DNA from: Brachypodium distachyon
Lineage: Eukaryota > Streptophyta > Magnoliopsida > Poales > Poaceae
Assembly: GCF_000005505.3 (NCBI RefSeq)
Contig: NC_016131.3
Location: 7,275,501 to 7,339,500, forward strand
Direction: 5' to 3'
DNA: 64,000 bases
Shown one piece after another: positions 62,087 through 64,000 of the stretch (position 1 is the first letter of the stretch; each line of letters begins with the position of its first letter). The position numbers and the translations under genes are program-made. Under the pieces are notes generated by a model. The model was given only the letters and a program-made list of their open reading frames with translations. It had not been told where the DNA came from and did no database searches.

Positions 62087-62615
62087 AGATAAGTTCATAT
62101 TACAACTCTGAACTAACCACGAAGTTTAAATTACCACCTTATACTCCAATAGTATTGGTTAAAACACAACCTCCAACTACTAATGCCGTTTAAATTACCC
62201 CTTGGGGTAGGCAAACCGTGGTTTTTGCACATGTGGCAGATTTGACTGAGTTGTCTGCAACATTTCCTCATCAACCTTTCGTCGAATTGTGCTGAAATTT
62301 TAACAGTAGGTTAATGACAACATTTATGATTTTTTTATATTTTTTCTGGAAACTTTTGTTTTTGAATGCTGAAATTTTAACGATAGGCTGATAACATGAT
62401 TTCTGATTTACTCCTTTTTTTTCAGAATTTTCTGAAGTGAAAAATGTTAGTTTACTCGGTCAAAATCTGTCGGTATGCAAAAACCATCTTTTGACTGGGT
62501 GAGGGGAGTAATTTAAATGGTATGAATAGTTCGAGCTTGTGTTATGACCAGTATTGGAGTTCAGGGCGTAATTTAAACTCTGTGGTTAGTTTAGGATTGT
62601 AATATGGACTTATCT
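62087..62615. mobile_element. 529-bp non-autonomous element with about 115-bp inverted ends
   Basis: The left end AGATAAGTTCATATTACAAC... and the right end, read on the minus strand AGATAAGTCCATATTACAAT..., stay alignable for about 115 bases. They share CTAACCAC, GTTTAAATTAC, CTCCAATA, AAACACAA or ACACAAGC, and a second TTTAAATTAC. Flanks GTCCTAAC and CTCCTAGA could be an eroded target duplication. The interior is AT-rich without coding capacity. Long inverted ends suggest a MULE-type or other non-autonomous DNA transposon. Confidence 0.72.
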
Positions 62616-62699
62616 CTCCTAGAGTGTTGTACTATATATGGTGTAGACTCAATTAATTTCTAGATATAGTTGATAGATTTTTTTTGGTGAAATAGGAAA

Positions 62700-64000
62700 C
62701 ATGTATATGCCCAACATGTGCTGTACTATATCATCGTCTGGATAATAAAGTCTACGCAATTTCAGCTTTTTGATCCTTTTCCTTTCCCTCAATTTCTATA
62801 GTACTATAATCAACGATGTAGATCCACATGCTCTCCCAGTATGTCAAGAATGATTGATGCATATCCCAGGTAAGTACTACCACCAACAAATTGCAGTTTT
62901 GTCCCTCAAAAAGAATTGTAGAAAGAAATCTTGGTAACAACCAAGATATGTCCATATTTCGGCTCTGCAAGAAAGATCCACCTGTCTGGCTGTCTCACAG
63001 GAAAATTTAAACCTAAATACACATTGGGAGTCCTTGCTCCAAGCACCCAACCTATTAGGTGGTTCGCGGTTGAAAGATATACTCACATGGCCCAAGATTT
63101 TCAGGGTAGAAGCACTTGCCAGTGAAGCCAAAATTACCAGGCAATCGATCTCGCTGGATTCTGTTTCAACGCCACGCTATAGAGAGCTTCATCAAATCTG
63201 TGACTGTATCTGGCACATGAAGACCAAGATTGAAAGGATTCATACCGAAATTGCACCTATTTAGTTTCCTAGCTAGATTCCTGTACCAGAAATTGTACTG
63301 CCAGAAACTGTACTTTTCTGACTAGCTCCATATACAGAAATTGTACTGCCAAACCTTTTTAAGTTTATACTTTACACAGAAATTTTACTGCTAAGTTTAT
63401 ATAGAAACCACCCGGAAAAATATGTCAGAACTATAGAATCGATTCCTAGATATGATTGATGTTTTCATATAAAAGGGGCAACAACATGTGCTGCCTATAG
63501 CACCGTGTGGATAATGAAGTCTAGGCAACATCAACCTTTTGTTCTTGAACTTTTCAATCCTTCCCCACATAACATTGTTCCCCTTCCCCTTGATTTATAA
63601 ATGCAATGTAGATCCACATCCTTTTCCAGTATAAAAGAATGATTGATGCATATCCCAGTAAGCATCACCAACAAGGCAACAAGTGCAGCTTTGTTATCTG
63701 AAAGAAATCTTGGTGATATAACAACCAAGATATGCACCTATTTCGGTTCCGCAGGAAGGATCATGACTACAGGACATCCTCGCCCAACTACTGTTACTAA
63801 ATCACTAAATTTATGCTCCAAATAGCATTTCCATACATTTCAAACCGCTCTTTTACAGGAAATATATTCTGTTTGAAGAAACGCCTTTTAGATCTTGTAC
63901 TATGTCTCTCCACTCACTAATGGATTATTTTTTTGACGAAATGCAGCAGCGCTGCTTTCATGTATTAAGAGGAAAAACGTATTTACAGCCGAAACAAGAA
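62700..64000. repeat. Diverged tandem duplication, period about 770 bp, running off the window
   Basis: The first copy starts near CAACATGTGCTGTACTATAT (62714) and the second near CAACATGTGCTGCCTATAGC (63483). Both then share, in order, GGATAAT.AAGTCTA, ATGTAGATCCACAT, GAATGATTGATGCATATCCC, AGAAATCTTGGT and AACCAAGATATG. The second copy is cut by the window edge or diverges after about 63780. A further related piece (GATATACTCACATG, AAGCCAAAATTACCAGGC) is shared by 61893-61975 and 63077-63155. No protein was recognised in it. Confidence 0.75.
63930..64000. mobile_element. Probable antisense end of a retroelement at the window edge
   Basis: A T-run followed by GACGAAATGCAGCAGCGCTG and CTTTCATGTATTAAGAGG resembles the 3' end of grass LINE copies read in reverse. 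Only the first 70 bases are in view. Confidence 0.35.

Overview
This is a gene-containing stretch of a grass (Poaceae) nuclear genome. The protein-coding genes have short exons, GT-AG introns and GC-rich 5' ends. The spaces between them carry Stowaway-type MITEs with the CTCCCTCCG terminus and TA target duplications, which are characteristic of grasses. With roughly one gene per 8-10 kb it fits a compact pooid genome such as Brachypodium better than a Triticeae genome, but the species cannot be fixed from the sequence. From memory and unchecked, rice has an alpha-tubulin gene (OsTubA1) and an ITPK gene (DSM3/OsITPK2) side by side on chromosome 3, so the window may be collinear with that region.

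Layout. 1-7.8 kb: intergenic, with MITEs and a strong hairpin. 7.96-12.36 kb (+): 12-exon TauE/SafE-family membrane protein (479 aa). 12.4-17.2 kb: hairpin repeats just after the TauE stop, one stray exon of an omega-amidase (nitrilase) gene and GC-rich scraps. 17.2-18.5 kb (-): intronless ORF for an acidic single-pass membrane protein (417 aa) with an apparent 5'-UTR intron. 19-23 kb: LTR-like repeat sequence with a nested Tourist-like MITE, and other repeats. 23.98-27.56 kb (+): 10-exon OSCA/CSC1-like channel (740 aa). 29.05-35.06 kb (-): 10-exon inositol-tetrakisphosphate 1-kinase (343 aa) with one GC-AG intron. 35.7-37.1 kb (-): unidentified gene with two convincing 3' exons. 40.95-43.47 kb (-): 4-exon alpha-tubulin (451 aa). 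44.50-49.30 kb: complete but decayed PIF/Harbinger transposon (4796 bp, TAA target duplication) with both proteins disrupted. 49.9-50.8 kb: non-autonomous element with long terminal inverted repeats, possibly MULE-like, with a GC-rich interior. 53.66-54.90 kb (-): 3-exon bHLH transcription factor of the NAI1-like subgroup (349 aa). 55.3-64 kb: no recognised gene; MITEs, a 529-bp element with about 115-bp inverted ends, and a diverged tandem duplication of roughly 770 bp running to the window edge.

For the five multi-exon genes whose families I recognise, the exon lengths sum to a multiple of three and the joined protein matches the family, so those models are reliable. The genes have no obvious shared pathway: microtubules, inositol phosphate metabolism, osmosensing, a putative anion or sulfur-compound transporter and a transcription factor sit together as an ordinary block of plant genes. 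I did not find a convincing new biological system. The most useful leads are the unidentified gene at 35.7-37.1 kb, the GC-AG intron in the kinase, the damage pattern of the Harbinger element, and the two long-TIR elements.
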